DNA from: Pseudoips prasinana
Lineage: Eukaryota > Arthropoda > Insecta > Lepidoptera > Nolidae
Direction of reading: 5' to 3'
DNA length: 64,000 bases
Assembly (NCBI GenBank): GCA_951640165.1
Contig: OX621234.1
Location: 2,919,001-2,983,000 of the forward strand
A model generated the notes under the pieces. The model made no database searches. It had not been told where the DNA came from and saw nothing but the letters and a program-made list of their open reading frames with translations. Below are positions 29,954 through 40,094 of the stretch, piece after piece (the stretch's first letter is position 1; the number at the start of each line of letters is the position of its first letter). A program made the position numbers and the translations under genes.

Positions 29954-31544
29954 CACACATCAACACAATCTAGGGATATTGAACATTTCATTGATTATCT
30001 AGAAAACTATAAACATTTTGTTATGACTGTAAATGGAAGAATTAAAGATAATTTCATGGCCGATATTTAAACATTAACAACACGATGCGATTTTGTTTTT
30101 CTAATTAATAAAAGTCTTAAATTAATTAAGCCATAGAAAATTACTGAGTGAACAAAAACATTTTATTCTTATAAAATTATTCAATCGAATTAAATGAATA
30201 AAAATCTTACCAAATCTGATAATCAGTAATCGGTATTTCCTCCTCTAACATTATCACACAGCGGCAACGATTTTCCATACTTAAAATTAAGGTGTCAATG
30301 TCTTGCTGGGGTATGCAGTCCCAAGTTCTTTTTAAATGTTCGAAAAGTTGTTCTTCTGTTGTCAAGTTGGGCGGAAAATCCCTCAATGCTCTTCGCTGTA
30401 ACATGTCCCAGGCGTGTTCAATTGGGTTTAAGTCTGGCGACTGTGGAGGCCAATCTAATACCTGAACATCGTGTTCTCGAAGGGCGGCCCTCACCAGCCG
30501 CGCTGTATGGGAAGGTGCATTGTCATGCATGAGCTGAAATTCTTGCCCCGTTAGGGCCCTGAGCGGGACAATGACACGTTCTACTACCTCCTCACGGTAT
30601 CTATGGGCAGTCATGCTGCCCTGAATCCAAATGAGTTGGGTTCGTCCGCCGATTCGTATTCCTGCCCACACCATAATTGTCCCGCCTTGGTAAGAGTGGA
30701 CCTCCTGTGGATGTCGGAGACGGCTGACCCTGCCTGGAGTTCTCCAAACGCGTGTTCGTCTCGAATCTGGATGAAATCCATAGCGGGACTCATCAGTGAA
30801 CAGCACCAATGACCATTGTTGATCACTCCATGTCAAATGTTCTTGAGCCCATAAAAGTCGCCTACCGCGATTGCCACGTCGCAGCGCTGGGACTCGTAGC
30901 GGTCTGCGAGCATGAAGACCAACTTCATGCAGCCTCCTTCGCACGGTTTGGTCGCTCACCAGCAGCTGCTGACCCTCCTGGAGCCTTTGCACTAGTTGCA
31001 TCGCTGTGATATTGGGTAGTCTTCTGGCGGTCATTTGGAGAAATCGATCCTGTCTCTGAGTGGTAACACGATATCTACCTGTGTGCCGTTCTGCCACATC
31101 TCCAGTAGCGCGATAACGTGACCACAGCCTGGATACCACATTTTGGCTTGTGCCCAGAGACTCAGCAACGACGCGTTGAATAGCACCGTTTTGTAACATG
31201 CCAACTGCCCGTAACATTTCATCTCGACTCAAATGATGGCGTGGCATGACGCTAAAAAGCTTACACAACCAATTGAGAAAAGAAAATAAAACAATTTATC
31301 AGGTTTTCTTCAATTAACACGCAAAAAAAATTTTAATGCAACTTCTTGAAATTAGATACAACTCAAGATTGCGCTGTGCTTTGCGTGTTTTCATTTGTTA
31401 ATCATTTTAATTTTTAAATTTTGAATAAAGAATAGACAAGGTTTAAATCTGTAAATAAACTTTTTAAGGAAACTAAATAGGTTTTAAACAATAAAGCCAT
31501 GTTTGATTTCAAAATATCGTATCCCTAGACTTTGTTGATGTGTG
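29954..31544 (-). mobile_element. Tc1-like transposon, copy 2
   Basis: 1591 bp, same inverted termini CACACATCAACA as copy 1, TA at 29952-29953 and 31545-31546. It differs from copy 1 by scattered substitutions, including one next to the first catalytic residue, and by one missing base near the 3' end of the transposase. Flanks differ from those of copy 1 on both sides immediately outside TA, so the insertions are separate. Confidence 0.97.
30207..31247 (-). CDS. Tc1-like DD34E transposase, copy 2 (346 aa, altered C-terminus)
   Basis: The same protein as copy 1 from MPRHHLSRDE, with D152 in the canonical LFTDES context, D242 and E277. One base present in copy 1 (plus-strand ACATTAATCACAC) is missing here (ACATTATCACAC). 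The last residues therefore shift from INVRGGNTDY to IMLEEEIPITDYQIW. The INVRGGNTDY form resembles other Tc1-like proteins, so I infer that copy 2 carries the deletion. The catalytic core and the paired-like DNA-binding region are otherwise complete. The tail change may or may not abolish activity. The gene would be transcribed from a promoter inside the right end of the element; I cannot place it. Confidence 0.95.
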   Translation of the reverse strand: MPRHHLSRDEMLRAVGMLQNGAIQRVVAESLGTSQNVVSRLWSRYRATGDVAERHTGRYRVTTQRQDRFLQMTARRLPNITAMQLVQRLQEGQQLLVSDQTVRRRLHEVGLHARRPLRVPALRRGNRGRRLLWAQEHLTWSDQQWSLVLFTDESRYGFHPDSRRTRVWRTPGRVSRLRHPQEVHSYQGGTIMVWAGIRIGGRTQLIWIQGSMTAHRYREEVVERVIVPLRALTGQEFQLMHDNAPSHTARLVRAALREHDVQVLDWPPQSPDLNPIEHAWDMLQRRALRDFPPNLTTEEQLFEHLKRTWDCIPQQDIDTLILSMENRCRCVIMLEEEIPITDYQIW

Positions 31545-31546
31545 TA

Positions 31547-31609
31547 TACCTGTCAATTGTTATTGTCACTTCCCAGAGGGGTAGGCTTATACAACGTTTT
31601 TAGGGTTCC

Positions 31610-31614
<5 letters not shown>
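31547..31614 (+). repeat. Direct repeat flanking LINE-Z (left member)
   Basis: GTCACTTCCCAGAGGGGTAG continues to CAACGTTTTTAGGGTTCCGT. Almost the same sequence recurs at 32328-32402 in the same orientation on the other side of LINE-Z. Confidence 0.8.
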
Positions 31615-32312
<698 letters not shown>

Positions 32313-32327
32313 TATGTTATTTATTTA

Positions 32328-32402
32328 TGTAACTGTCAATAGTTATTGTCACGCTTGCTTCCCAGAGGGGTAGGCTGATACAACGTTTTTAGGGTTCCGT
32401 AC
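32328..32402 (+). repeat. Direct repeat flanking LINE-Z (right member)
   Basis: AGTTATTGTCACGCTTGCTT, CCCAGAGGGGTAGGCTGATA, CAACGTTTTTAGGGTTCCGT. It has a 5-base insertion (GCTTG) relative to the left member. It runs straight into R-P. Confidence 0.8.
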
Positions 32403-32697
32403 CCAAAGGGTAAAACAGGACCCTATTACTAAGACTTCGCTGTCTGTCCGTCTGTCTGTCACGAGGCTGTATCTCGTTCACCATTATAGTTAGACAGTGG
32501 AAATTTTCACAAATGATCTATTTTTGTTAGTATTTTAGTTAGTTTTAGTCAGTCTATAACAACAAATACTAAAAAACTAAATATTTAAGGGGGCTCCCAT
32601 ACAAGAAACTTGAATTTTTTGCTCTTTTTTATAGATAATAGTGCGGAACCCTTCGAATGAGACCGACTCGCCCTTGGCCGGTTTTTATTATTAAAAA
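32385..32697 (-). repeat. R-P repeat
   Basis: Plus-strand order: GGGTTCCGTACCCAAAGGGT, GACTTCGCTGTCTGTCCG, ACAACAAATACTAAAAAAC, and finally GACTCGCCCTTGGCCGGTTT. Other copies are at 40742, 41886 and 47740. It is a widespread arthropod-type repeat whose class I cannot assign. Confidence 0.75.
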
Positions 32698-32699
32698 AA

Positions 32700-32955
32700 A
32701 ACTTAAGAGGTGTCAAGGGACACCCGGATGGAACAAAGTTATTTCTTATTATTTATTATGTACAAAAAACCTGTATACACTCAACAAAAATAATCGTCGC
32801 GACACCACACTGTTCAATGCGAAATAGAAATGAAAATGAAACGCCGCCGGAATGCGCACGCCGCAGAGCTGCAAAAAGTGTCGTGACAACTTTCCGTGAG
32901 AATTTTTTCCGTCTAGCCCCCTGTCACAACGCGCGATAAGGAATTTCGTTCCAAT
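32700..32955 (-). repeat. R-E repeat inserted next to R-P
   Basis: Reverse complement of 17905-18206 (GGTGTCAAGGGACACCCGGA to AAGGAATTTCGTTCC), with the (TC)n part missing. In the paralogous region at 42290 the sequences on either side are joined without it. Confidence 0.75.
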
Positions 32956-33124
32956 AATTTACTTCCAATGTCTATTATTTAAAATATTAGCGTTCTGCAT
33001 TTTTTCTCTATAAGAACTTTAACTGTTCCAAATTTCATACTCGTCCGTTCGCTCAATTTTTGTAAAAAGGGGTAGGTACAAAGATTTGTACTTCACGTAT
33101 TTAAACTGAATCTCAATTAGGAAA
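32956..33124 (+). repeat. Segment duplicated at 42301-42445
   Basis: AATTTACTTCCAATGTCTAT, CCAAATTTCATACTCGTCCG and AAAGATTTGTACTTCACGTA recur in order at 42301-42445. The second copy lacks about 35 bp around TTCTGCATTTTTTCTC. Confidence 0.8.
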
Positions 33125-33560
33125 TTGTCAGACACTAACTTTTTTCCATTTGTCAGTATCATTGCACACCTTTTTTCCATTTGTCACTATCTTTGCACAC
33201 CTTTTTTCTATTTGTCACTATCTTTGCACACCTTTTTTCCATTTGTCACTATCTTTGCACACCTTTTTTCCATTTGCCACTATCTTTGCACACCTTTTTT
33301 CCATTTATCACTATCTTTGCACACCTTTTTTCCATTTATCGCTATCTTTGCACACCTTTTTTCCATTTGTCACTATCTTTGCACACCTTTTTTCCATTTA
33401 TCACTATCTTTGCACACCCTTTTGCCTCGTTACTGTCAGGTCGCTTCATACATGCTCGCCAGTTTAGGGTACTTCTGACCTGGCCTTTCTTGAGAACGTC
33501 TCCGCTTTGGTCAGACAATGTTCTACGAGGTCTTCTCCTTCCGGTTATACCAGTCACACA
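33125..33560 (-). pseudogene. LINE-Y C-terminal fragment with internal tandem expansion
   Basis: The right part (33426-33560) reads on the minus strand VTGITGRRRPRRTLSDQSGD, then [18 protein letters not shown]. The left part is a tandem array of the segment coding for the [11 protein letters not shown] region. The normal end of the frame (SAYPSGKQA) is missing. It is a dead LINE copy. Confidence 0.82.
33147..33425 (-). repeat. 31-bp tandem array, nine units
   Basis: Units read TTTTTTCCATTTGTCACTAT then CTTTGCACACC, with single-base variants (GTCAC, GCCAC, ATCAC, ATCGC). The unit derives from LINE-Y. Its length leaves remainder one on division by three, so each unit shifts frame. No stop occurs, so all three plus-strand frames stay open with the same repeating peptide. 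Confidence 0.93.
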
Positions 33561-33574
33561 TTTCTTTTTATGTC

Positions 33575-33915
33575 ATAGAGCGACCAACGAGCAAGCGGGT
33601 CACCTGATGGTAAGTGATCACCGCCGCCCATGGACACTCGCCCCAATAGAGGAGTTACGGGTGCGTTGCAGACCTTTAAAGAGTCAGCAAACAAGTGTTG
33701 TTGACACTTCCCCCCACCCCAATGAGCTCTGGCGACCTTACTCACACTCGGAAACACAACATTAAAATTATTAATGTTATTATTAAGAATATTATGTCCG
33801 TAAACGAAGCGAAAGAGGTATGCAAGGATCGTGACAAATGGAAGTCCGTTGTCTCTGCCTACCCCTCTGGGAAACAGGCGTGAGTCTATGTATGTATGTA
33901 TGTATTATTAAGGAA
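33575..33915 (-). repeat. LINE 3'-end fragment with a LINE-Y insertion
   Basis: Inverted paralogue of 17277-17495: AGCGGGTCACCTGATGGTAA, CCGAGCTCT-like region, CTCGGAAACACAACATTAAA. Near 33775 a LINE-Y tail (33786-33902) interrupts it. The host sequence TATTATTAAG(A/G)AAT stands on both sides. Confidence 0.82.
33786..33902 (+). pseudogene. LINE-Y 3' tail insertion
   Basis: The frame [20 protein letters not shown] ends GKQA, stop, then (TATG)n. It is flanked by an about 13-bp target duplication. Only the last 30 or so codons were copied. Confidence 0.85.
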
Positions 33916-34079
33916 TGCCTTCTGTAAGGTGGAGGTACTTCCCCAGTCGGGCTGCTCTTTGAGCGTAAGAACGCTATGTCCTACCTCTCTCAAATGCACA
34001 TGCCAGGTAGGTATACTTCTTTTGTCAATCCTTTATAAGTTAATCTTTGCATAAACGGCATTTGAGGGGCTCACAGCTG

Positions 34080-34285
34080 CTCTCGTATATGCTCTCAGCG
34101 GTCCGTTACTGAACGGCAAGGTTAAGCACTGGGCTCGCAGTCAGTTTATAGATGGGTAACCACCAATGTGGTTTAATTTTGGTGCTCAAGTTTAGCTGTC
34201 GGTCCGAGTTGTCGTCATTAAACAACAGTCCTTAAGCCATTTCAGAGGCCTACTGGGCGGCTTGAACAACCCTGAGTTGGGATGC
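34080..34285 (+). mobile_element. 5S-SINE copy
   Basis: TGCTCTCAGCGGTCCGTTAC, AAGGTTAAGCA and AGTTTATAGATGGGTAACCA form the 5S-like head. The body ends GGGCGGCTTGAACAACCCTG. Confidence 0.85.
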
Positions 34286-34293
34286 ATTATTTA

Positions 34294-34475
34294 CTAGCTG
34301 TGTCCCGCGGTTTCACCCGCGTTAAACTTTATAAATTATAGCATATGTGTTATTCAGATATACAAGCTATATTACTACATAGTTATATCAAAATCCGTTC
34401 CGTAGTTATTGCGTGAAAGAGTAACAAACATCCGTATACTCACAAACTTATGCATTTATAATATTAGTAGGATAT
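34294..34475 (-). mobile_element. Helitron-A copy
   Basis: Complete: ACTAGCTGTGTCCCGCGGTT at the CTAG end to TTTATAATATTAGTAGGAT at the TC end. The hairpin is preserved as CGCGGGTGAAACCGCG. Confidence 0.88.
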
Positions 34476-34489
34476 CAAATAATAGAATA

Positions 34490-34798
34490 AATACATACAT
34501 ACATGACTCACGCCTGTTTCCCAGAGGGGTAGGCAGAGACAACGGATTTCCATTTGCCACGATCTTTACATACTTCTTAAAAGGAATGCTGAGATGGTTT
34601 GGCCATTTAGAAAGGATGAAGGAAAGAATATTGAGAAAAGAAGTATAGGTACCTGGCCTGTGTGAATGGGACAACCGGAAGCGGAAGACCACGTTGAGCA
34701 TTCTCTCACCAAATTGGAGATGTTCTCAAGGAAGGGCAGGTCAGAAGTACCCTAAACCGGCGAGCATGTATGAAGAATATAATGACAGTAATCGAGGC
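34490..34798 (-). mobile_element. LINE-Y insertion with 5' inversion
   Basis: 34490-34579 is the LINE-Y 3' end on the minus strand (ends GGAAACAGGCGTGAGTCATG plus (TATG)n). 34580-34798 is the adjoining upstream LINE-Y segment in the opposite direction. It encodes LRWFGHLERMKERILRKEV. The 13-14-bp sequence CAAATAATAGAATA flanks the whole at 34476-34489 and 34798-34811. This is the structure expected from twin priming. Confidence 0.92.
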
Positions 34799-34821
34799 AA
34801 ATAATAGAATATATTATAATA

Positions 34822-35075
34822 ATAATATCTATAATATCTCGGGACAATGTCACACAGATCATCCTAGCCCCAAACTAAGCAAAGCTTGTACTATGGGTAC
34901 CAGGCGACGATATACATACTTATATAGATAGTTAAATACTTATATACATAGAAAACATCCATGTCTCACAAACAAATATTCGTGCTCATCACACAAATAT
35001 TTGCACTTACCGGGATTTTAACCCAGGACCACCAGCTTCGTAGGCAGGAGCACTACCAACTAGGCTACGGTGACC
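34822..35075 (-). mobile_element. SINE1 copy
   Basis: Complete minus-strand copy. The B box is mutated (GGGTTAAAATCCC). (ATT)n tail at 34822. Confidence 0.93.
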
Positions 35076-35231
35076 GTAATCAAAGAATATATCGAAATGA
35101 TTATAATTATAATCATTTATTTGCTATAGGTAAGTGTTGGTACAAAGCAGATCTTAAATATAATAGGGTGCTTAACACTTAGCCATATATGGTCATGCAA
35201 ATTATATTATTATACAATGATGTCATTTCCT

Positions 35232-35447
35232 ATCCTAATCCTATCCTAACTAATATTATAAATGCGAAAGTAACTCTGTCTGTCTGTCTGTTACTCTTTC
35301 ACGCCAAAACTACTGAACGGATTTGAATGAAATTTGGTATACAGATGGTCTAGACCCTGAGAAAGAACATAGGCTAATTTTTATAGGATAACACATAGGC
35401 CATATTTTATAAAGACTAACGCGGATAAAACCGCGGGGCAAAGCTAG
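35232..35447 (+). mobile_element. Helitron-A copy
   Basis: Starts TCCTATCCTAACTAATATTA, has a (CTGT)n stretch, and ends AACCGCGGGGCAAAGCTAGT. It is close in sequence to the inner Helitron at 21299-21519, sharing GGTATACAGATGGTCTAGAC. Confidence 0.88.
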
Positions 35448-35802
35448 TTTTTTATAACAATTCCTAGATATACATATAGTAGCATAAGATTCAAATAAAA
35501 TGCAGTTTTGCCTGCAGTGAAATTCCTGCCAATTAATTCAAATCATTATCAGAGTATGAATAGAGTTGCTACCGAATATACTTTTCCAGAGCAGAGAGGT
35601 GGCTGTTCAGAAATAATAGGCTTACATGATGCTTCCATTGTTCACATGAGAGCCAAAGCTTGCAGTGGGGGAATGTCCATTTTTTAGGAGCCTTGTTTAT
35701 TAAAATACCATATTGTATCTCATCAAATGCACGTAGTTAACATTATGCAAACAGTTTGTAAATTCATTTTTCCTGTATAAGGAATATGTTATAATAATAA
35801 TA
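35448..35802. other. No recognisable feature
   Basis: AT-rich sequence, no domain or shared repeat noticed. Confidence 0.45.
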
Positions 35803-36105
35803 CTGAATGCATACCTTAATATAGACAGAACCATTCAGACAATATGTAGTAAAATATAAATTTCAATACATAATATTATAAACTTCAACTAAACATAATC
35901 TCCTTGACAATAACTTAATACAAGCTAGCTAAATGTCACTACCATAATAAAATAAATTGTATAAATGTTTTAAAATTGTATAAGTGTTATATGTAATATG
36001 TAACTAGAAATAATAACTGTATTACTTACTACAAACATGTTCTGACTATTTACAAGCGCTTTTTTAAAGTCTACGTGAATAAAAACCTTTTTTTATTTTA
36101 TTTAT
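35803..36105 (+). mobile_element. LINE-Z 3' UTR fragment
   Basis: From ATACCTTAATATAGACAGAA to ACGTGAATAAAAACC and an A/T tail. The ORF end is missing. Confidence 0.85.
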
Positions 36106-36516
36106 TTATTTTTTGACGTTTATTTAATCTTCTGTGGTTTGTATTTGAAGAATTGGGACCATTTTTAAACAAATTACATCGGTTTCCTTTATGTATTGAA
36201 TGGTTAAATAACAGTTATCAGTTAAAATGAAACTGAAACGGTGTACAAACAGTTGATTGATCCATAAACCTTTGGTTAACAGAATCTTTAAACCATTAAC
36301 TTTTCATCCAAAGTACTTTTCACTCGCGAACGTTTCGCCTACAGAACTCTACTTCAGTGAATGCTTAACCAACAGAATGTTTTGACCAATAACTTTTCAC
36401 CCAAAGAACCATGGACCCATGAACTGATCCCCAACAACTGTTAAAAATCCCAGAAAACATAGTCAACAAAAATCAAAATCAAAAATGTATTTATTTACTA
36501 CACGTAGTTGTTTTTG
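36106..36516. other. No recognisable feature
   Basis: Contains imperfect repeats of an AACAGAA-like and CTTTTCACYCAAAG-like phrase near 36280-36410. No coding signal. Confidence 0.45.
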
Positions 36517-36764
36517 ACGGTCACCATAGCCTAGTTGGTAGTGCTCCTGCCTACGGAGCTGGTGGTCCTGGGTTCGAATCCCGGTAAGTGCAAATATTTG
36601 TGTGATGAGCAAGAATATTTGTTTCTGAGTCATGGATGTTTTCTATGTATATATGTATTTATCTATCTATATAAGTATGTATATCGTCGCCTGGTACCCA
36701 TAGTACAAGCTTTGCTTAGTTTGGGGCTAGGGTGATCTGTGTGACATTGTCCCCTTATATTATT
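36517..36764 (+). mobile_element. SINE1 copy
   Basis: Full-length, both promoter boxes intact (CCTACGGAGCTGG variant), ending TTGTCCCCTTATATTATT. Confidence 0.92.
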
Positions 36765-37471
36765 TGTTAGAGTGTGTGGGTCTCTTCTTTTAAGTTATAT
36801 AAAACTTGTATTAGAAAATTATTTATATTAGACCCCTCTCTTATCTGTACATCAATATTGCTGTAGTTACGTTTGAAGTATAAGTTTAACTTAACTAATA
36901 ACAAATAACAAAGTACATGCTTCATAACATACATTCATCTTCTATTTTAGTATCTATTTTGTTCTATTAGTAGGTACTTGTGTATATATGTATATTCACA
37001 TATACACACATATACTTATACACAACATGCACATATAGATATATATATATATATAGTAATAGATAATTTATCCAAAAAAAAGGATACAAGGTGGAATCTC
37101 TTTGCGTACCTTCCGAGGTCATTAACTTAAATATATTTCGCCTTTTCAGCTCAATTATTCACTTTAGAGTGGCGGCAAAAGTACCCACCTGGTGTGGCGT
37201 CATAAATCTACGTCAGGCCAACTTGCTCGCAAGTTTCAGTCTGTGGTGTGTACCTTGTTATAATCCACGTCAAGTGTAGGTGAATAACGAGCAGAAACTG
37301 CGGCTTGTACGGCAGGCAGGCCATTTCAATCCTTCCTATGATATATCCAAGTGTATTTTAAAGCCTTACCCGCAGTAGACAGTGTCTAAAACTAAATAAG
37401 CCATGAAAGCATGAGCGATGTATAAGATTCTATAACAAACTTCCCAGTGATATCAGAGAAATAAGACAACT
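36765..37471. other. No recognisable feature
   Basis: About 700 bp including a (TA)n run near 37040. A 62-codon frame at 37091 has no recognisable domain. Confidence 0.45.
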
Positions 37472-37712
37472 GTCACCGTTGGTAGTGCTCCTGCCTACGA
37501 AGCTGGTGGTCCGGGGTTCGAATCCCGCTAAGTGCAAATATTTGTGTGATGAGCACGAATATTTTGTTTCTGAGTCATGGATGTTTTCTATGTATATAAG
37601 TATTTATCTATCTATATAAGTATGTATATCGTCGCCTGGTACCCATAGTACAAGCTTTGCTTAGTTTGGGGCTAGGATGATCTGTGTGACATTCCCTAGA
37701 TATTATTATTAT
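37472..37712 (+). mobile_element. SINE1 copy with deleted A box
   Basis: The head begins GTCACCG and jumps to TTGGTAGTGCTCC, losing AGCCTAG. The rest runs to CATTCCCTAGATATTATTAT. Confidence 0.9.
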
Positions 37713-38087
37713 ATTTATTTATTTCTCTCCACAATATTAACAATTACAAAGAAAAACTTTATACCTATGGTAGTTTTACATAATTTTTGTTTACATTAAT
37801 AGTATTAGTACTGTGGTAGACTGGTGCCTAATCTAGGCTCAAGGCCTGTATTTCAGGACACCAGGTCTCCACCCCTTACATCATTACACTTAAACGAGAA
37901 ATATAAGAAGAAATATCTACGAATAAGTTAAAAAGAACTATAAAATTCCAAATGTGTAAATGCCAAATTGTGTAGCAGGGAAAACTACAAAACTTTTGAA
38001 ATTTAAGTGACAAAACGGCTTGGGATTGACTCACTCTAAATTAATACATTTGAGTAGAAAATGTTTTCGTACAATCAATTATCAATC
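37713..38087. other. No recognisable feature
   Basis: AT-rich. A phrase near 37840 (AGGCCTGTATTTCAGG) resembles LINE-tail phrases at 12390 and 39790, but too short to assign. Confidence 0.4.
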
Positions 38088-38232
38088 AATACAATGTGTA
38101 CCTAAATATCTATGTTACTAAATAATAATGTATACATTACATTACCACAAACATGTTCTGACGATTAACAAGCGCTTTTTTAAAGTCGACGTGAATAAAA
38201 ACCTTTTTTATTTTATTTTTATTTTATTTTAC
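38088..38232 (+). mobile_element. LINE-Z 3' tail
   Basis: AATGTGTACCTAAATATCTA to GACGTGAATAAAAACC, then (ATTTT)n. Confidence 0.83.
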
Positions 38233-38365
38233 AGTGTAATTGTATGTTAAGAAATAATATTTAAAATAAGGATTTCTACTAAGTTTTCTCGCTGTGTTTC
38301 TCAGTAGCAGCACATCATGCTCCGCACGGTAGGCCTAATAAAAATACGATTTCACAAAAATATAA

Positions 38366-38617
38366 TAATAATATCTCGGGACAATGTCACACAGATCATC
38401 CCAGCCCCAAACTAAGCAAAGCTTGTACTATGGGTACCAGGTGACGATATACATACTTATATAGATAGATAAATACTTATATACATAGAAAACATCCATG
38501 ACTCAGAAACAAAATATTCGTGCTCATCACACAAATATTTTGCACTTACCGGGAATCGAACCCAGGACCACCAGCTTCGTAGGGAGGAGCACTACCAACT
38601 AGGCTACGGTGACCGTC
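38366..38617 (-). mobile_element. SINE1 copy
   Basis: Complete minus-strand copy with a B-box variant (GGGTTCGATTCCC). Tail at 38366. Confidence 0.92.
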
Positions 38618-38843
38618 AATATTCTAACAGAATTAATGAATTTAAAAGCAGAGGCATCTCCCAAAGTGGGATTCTAAATAGATATTTTGAATCACTTTGG
38701 GTTCGCGAATAACTTATACGGAAAAGTCCTCGAGGGCATGATTGTGTCTGTCTCTTAAGGAAAACATACTATATCCATTTTAATGGGCAATTATAAAGCG
38801 GTAATTGGAAATCTGTTTACACAAATTATTATATATTATAGGT

Positions 38844-38897
38844 AAGTGGGGGGAATCGTGTTCACATATAATCTTGTGAACACGATTCCCCCCACTT
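38844..38897. repeat. Fold-back at the edge of an RT relic
   Basis: Perfect 22-bp arms, AAGTGGGGGGAATCGTGTTC plus AC and its reverse complement, around the 10-nt loop ATATAATCTT. The right arm is LINE coding sequence; the left arm is an inverted copy of it. Confidence 0.93.
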
Positions 38898-39056
38898 TGG
38901 AGTGCGGAGTGAGGCAGGGTGGTCTGTCTTCACCCCGTCTGTTCAATCTTTATATAAATAAACTGATAGGGGAGTTAATCAACACTGAAATCGGATTCTC
39001 TATTGATGGAAAAATTGTCAATAATATAGTCTACGCGGACGATTCAGTATTGGTTC
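38876..39056 (+). pseudogene. Non-LTR reverse transcriptase core fragment
   Basis: The frame reads ECGVRQGGLSSPRLFNLYIN, then KLIGELINTEIGFSIDGKIV and YADDSVLV. QGG...SP...LFNLYI and YADD are RT motifs B and C, with the two catalytic aspartates present. The frame ends where LINE-Z inserted after VLV. The fragment continues at 39429 and 40095. Together they are one LINE, perhaps of the CR1/Rex-like assemblage; the clade is uncertain. It is dead. Confidence 0.87.
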
Positions 39057-39428
39057 CGGGCGCATTGGATCCGGTGGTAGCATTAAAGCGCGACCGTCGT
39101 TATTAACACAAGGTCCGTCCTAATATATTTCTACATATATAATATGTAGTAAAAATATTAGACTTAAACTAGATAATTAAACATAACATACAACAATCAA
39201 CAATCAACATAAATCTTGACAATAACTTGATACGAGCTAGCTAAATATCAATGCTATAATAAAATAAATTTTATAAATGTTTTTATACAATGTGTACCTA
39301 AATATCTATGTTACTAGAAATAATATTGTATACAACTATATTACTACAAACATGTTCTGACTATTTACAAGCGCTTTTTTTAAAGTCTACGTGAATAAAA
39401 ACCTTTTTTTATTTAATAAAATAAAAAA
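39057..39428 (+). mobile_element. LINE-Z insertion inside the RT relic
   Basis: Begins GGGCGCATTGGATCCGGTGG, includes the ALDPVVALKRDRRY end, and finishes at GTGAATAAAAACC plus an A/T tail. The RT frame YADDSVLV resumes as SPSHKALEQL on the far side. GGTT is repeated at both junctions. Confidence 0.9.
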
Positions 39429-39590
39429 AGGTTTCTCCATCACATAAGGCCCTAGAGCAGTTAATTGTTATTTGTGAGAGATACGCAGAAGCATGGGGTT
39501 AGGTATAACCCGGTGAAAAGTCAGCCGTTGGTGTTTAAGTCTGGTAACAAAGTACCTAAATCTGTCCCTCCATTGCAACTTAATGACACA
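39429..39590 (+). pseudogene. Non-LTR RT relic, middle part
   Basis: Continues SPSHKALEQLIVICERYAEA, then after a frameshift RYNPVKSQPLVFKSGNKVPK and VPPLQLND. These follow the YADD motif in this LINE family. It ends at a CA-repeat. Confidence 0.82.
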
Positions 39591-39645
39591 CAGACACTCA
39601 CACAGATACACACACACGCACACACACACACACACACACACATAC
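39591..39645 (+). repeat. (CA)n microsatellite
   Basis: CACACA-rich run with GATACA and CGCACA interruptions, sitting in the RT relic. Confidence 0.93.
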
Positions 39646-39884
39646 ATTCTTATATAGTACAAATATATGCCGCTTACCTACCTAGAATAAATTTTCTTTA
39701 AAACTTACACATATGTACATTACCAATAATACCACGTCCACCACTGTTTTATTGTATAAACCTATTAGAATGAGTACTGTTTCCCGAAATACAGGCTATA
39801 GCCTAGTTTGGTAGACAATACTACTAGTACTTTTTGTAAAGTTGTGCATTCACTATTCTGTAATATCTATCTAATATCTATTAT

Positions 39885-40047
39885 ATCTAGGGACAATGTC
39901 ACACAGATCATCCTAGCCCCAAACTAAGCAAAGCTTGTAAAGCGACGATATACATACTTATATAGATAGATAAATACTTAAATATATAGAAAACATCCAT
40001 GACTCAGAAACAAATATTCGTGCTCATCACACAAATATTTGCACTAG
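39885..40047 (-). mobile_element. SINE1 fragment in the RT relic
   Basis: Minus-strand body and tail. The GTACCCATAG stretch is deleted (CTTGTAAAGCGACGATA) and the head is lost after GCACTAG. Confidence 0.88.
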
Positions 40048-40094
40048 TTGGTAAATCATTAGTTGGTAACTATTATTCCGTTCAAATAAACATT

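Noticed and set aside
30603..31222. Additional frames of 63-71 codons over the Tc1-like transposase (also at 7741-8360)
   Set aside because: Antisense or out-of-phase shadows, present identically in both transposon copies because the DNA is nearly identical.
33147..33425. Possible CRISPR-like array of regular units
   Set aside because: Units are adjacent without unique spacers and derive from a LINE. The context is an insect genome.
33125..33765. Three overlapping plus-strand frames of 105-194 codons with HTFFPF-like repeats
   Set aside because: They are products of the stop-free 31-bp array read in three phases, fused to LINE sequence on the wrong strand.
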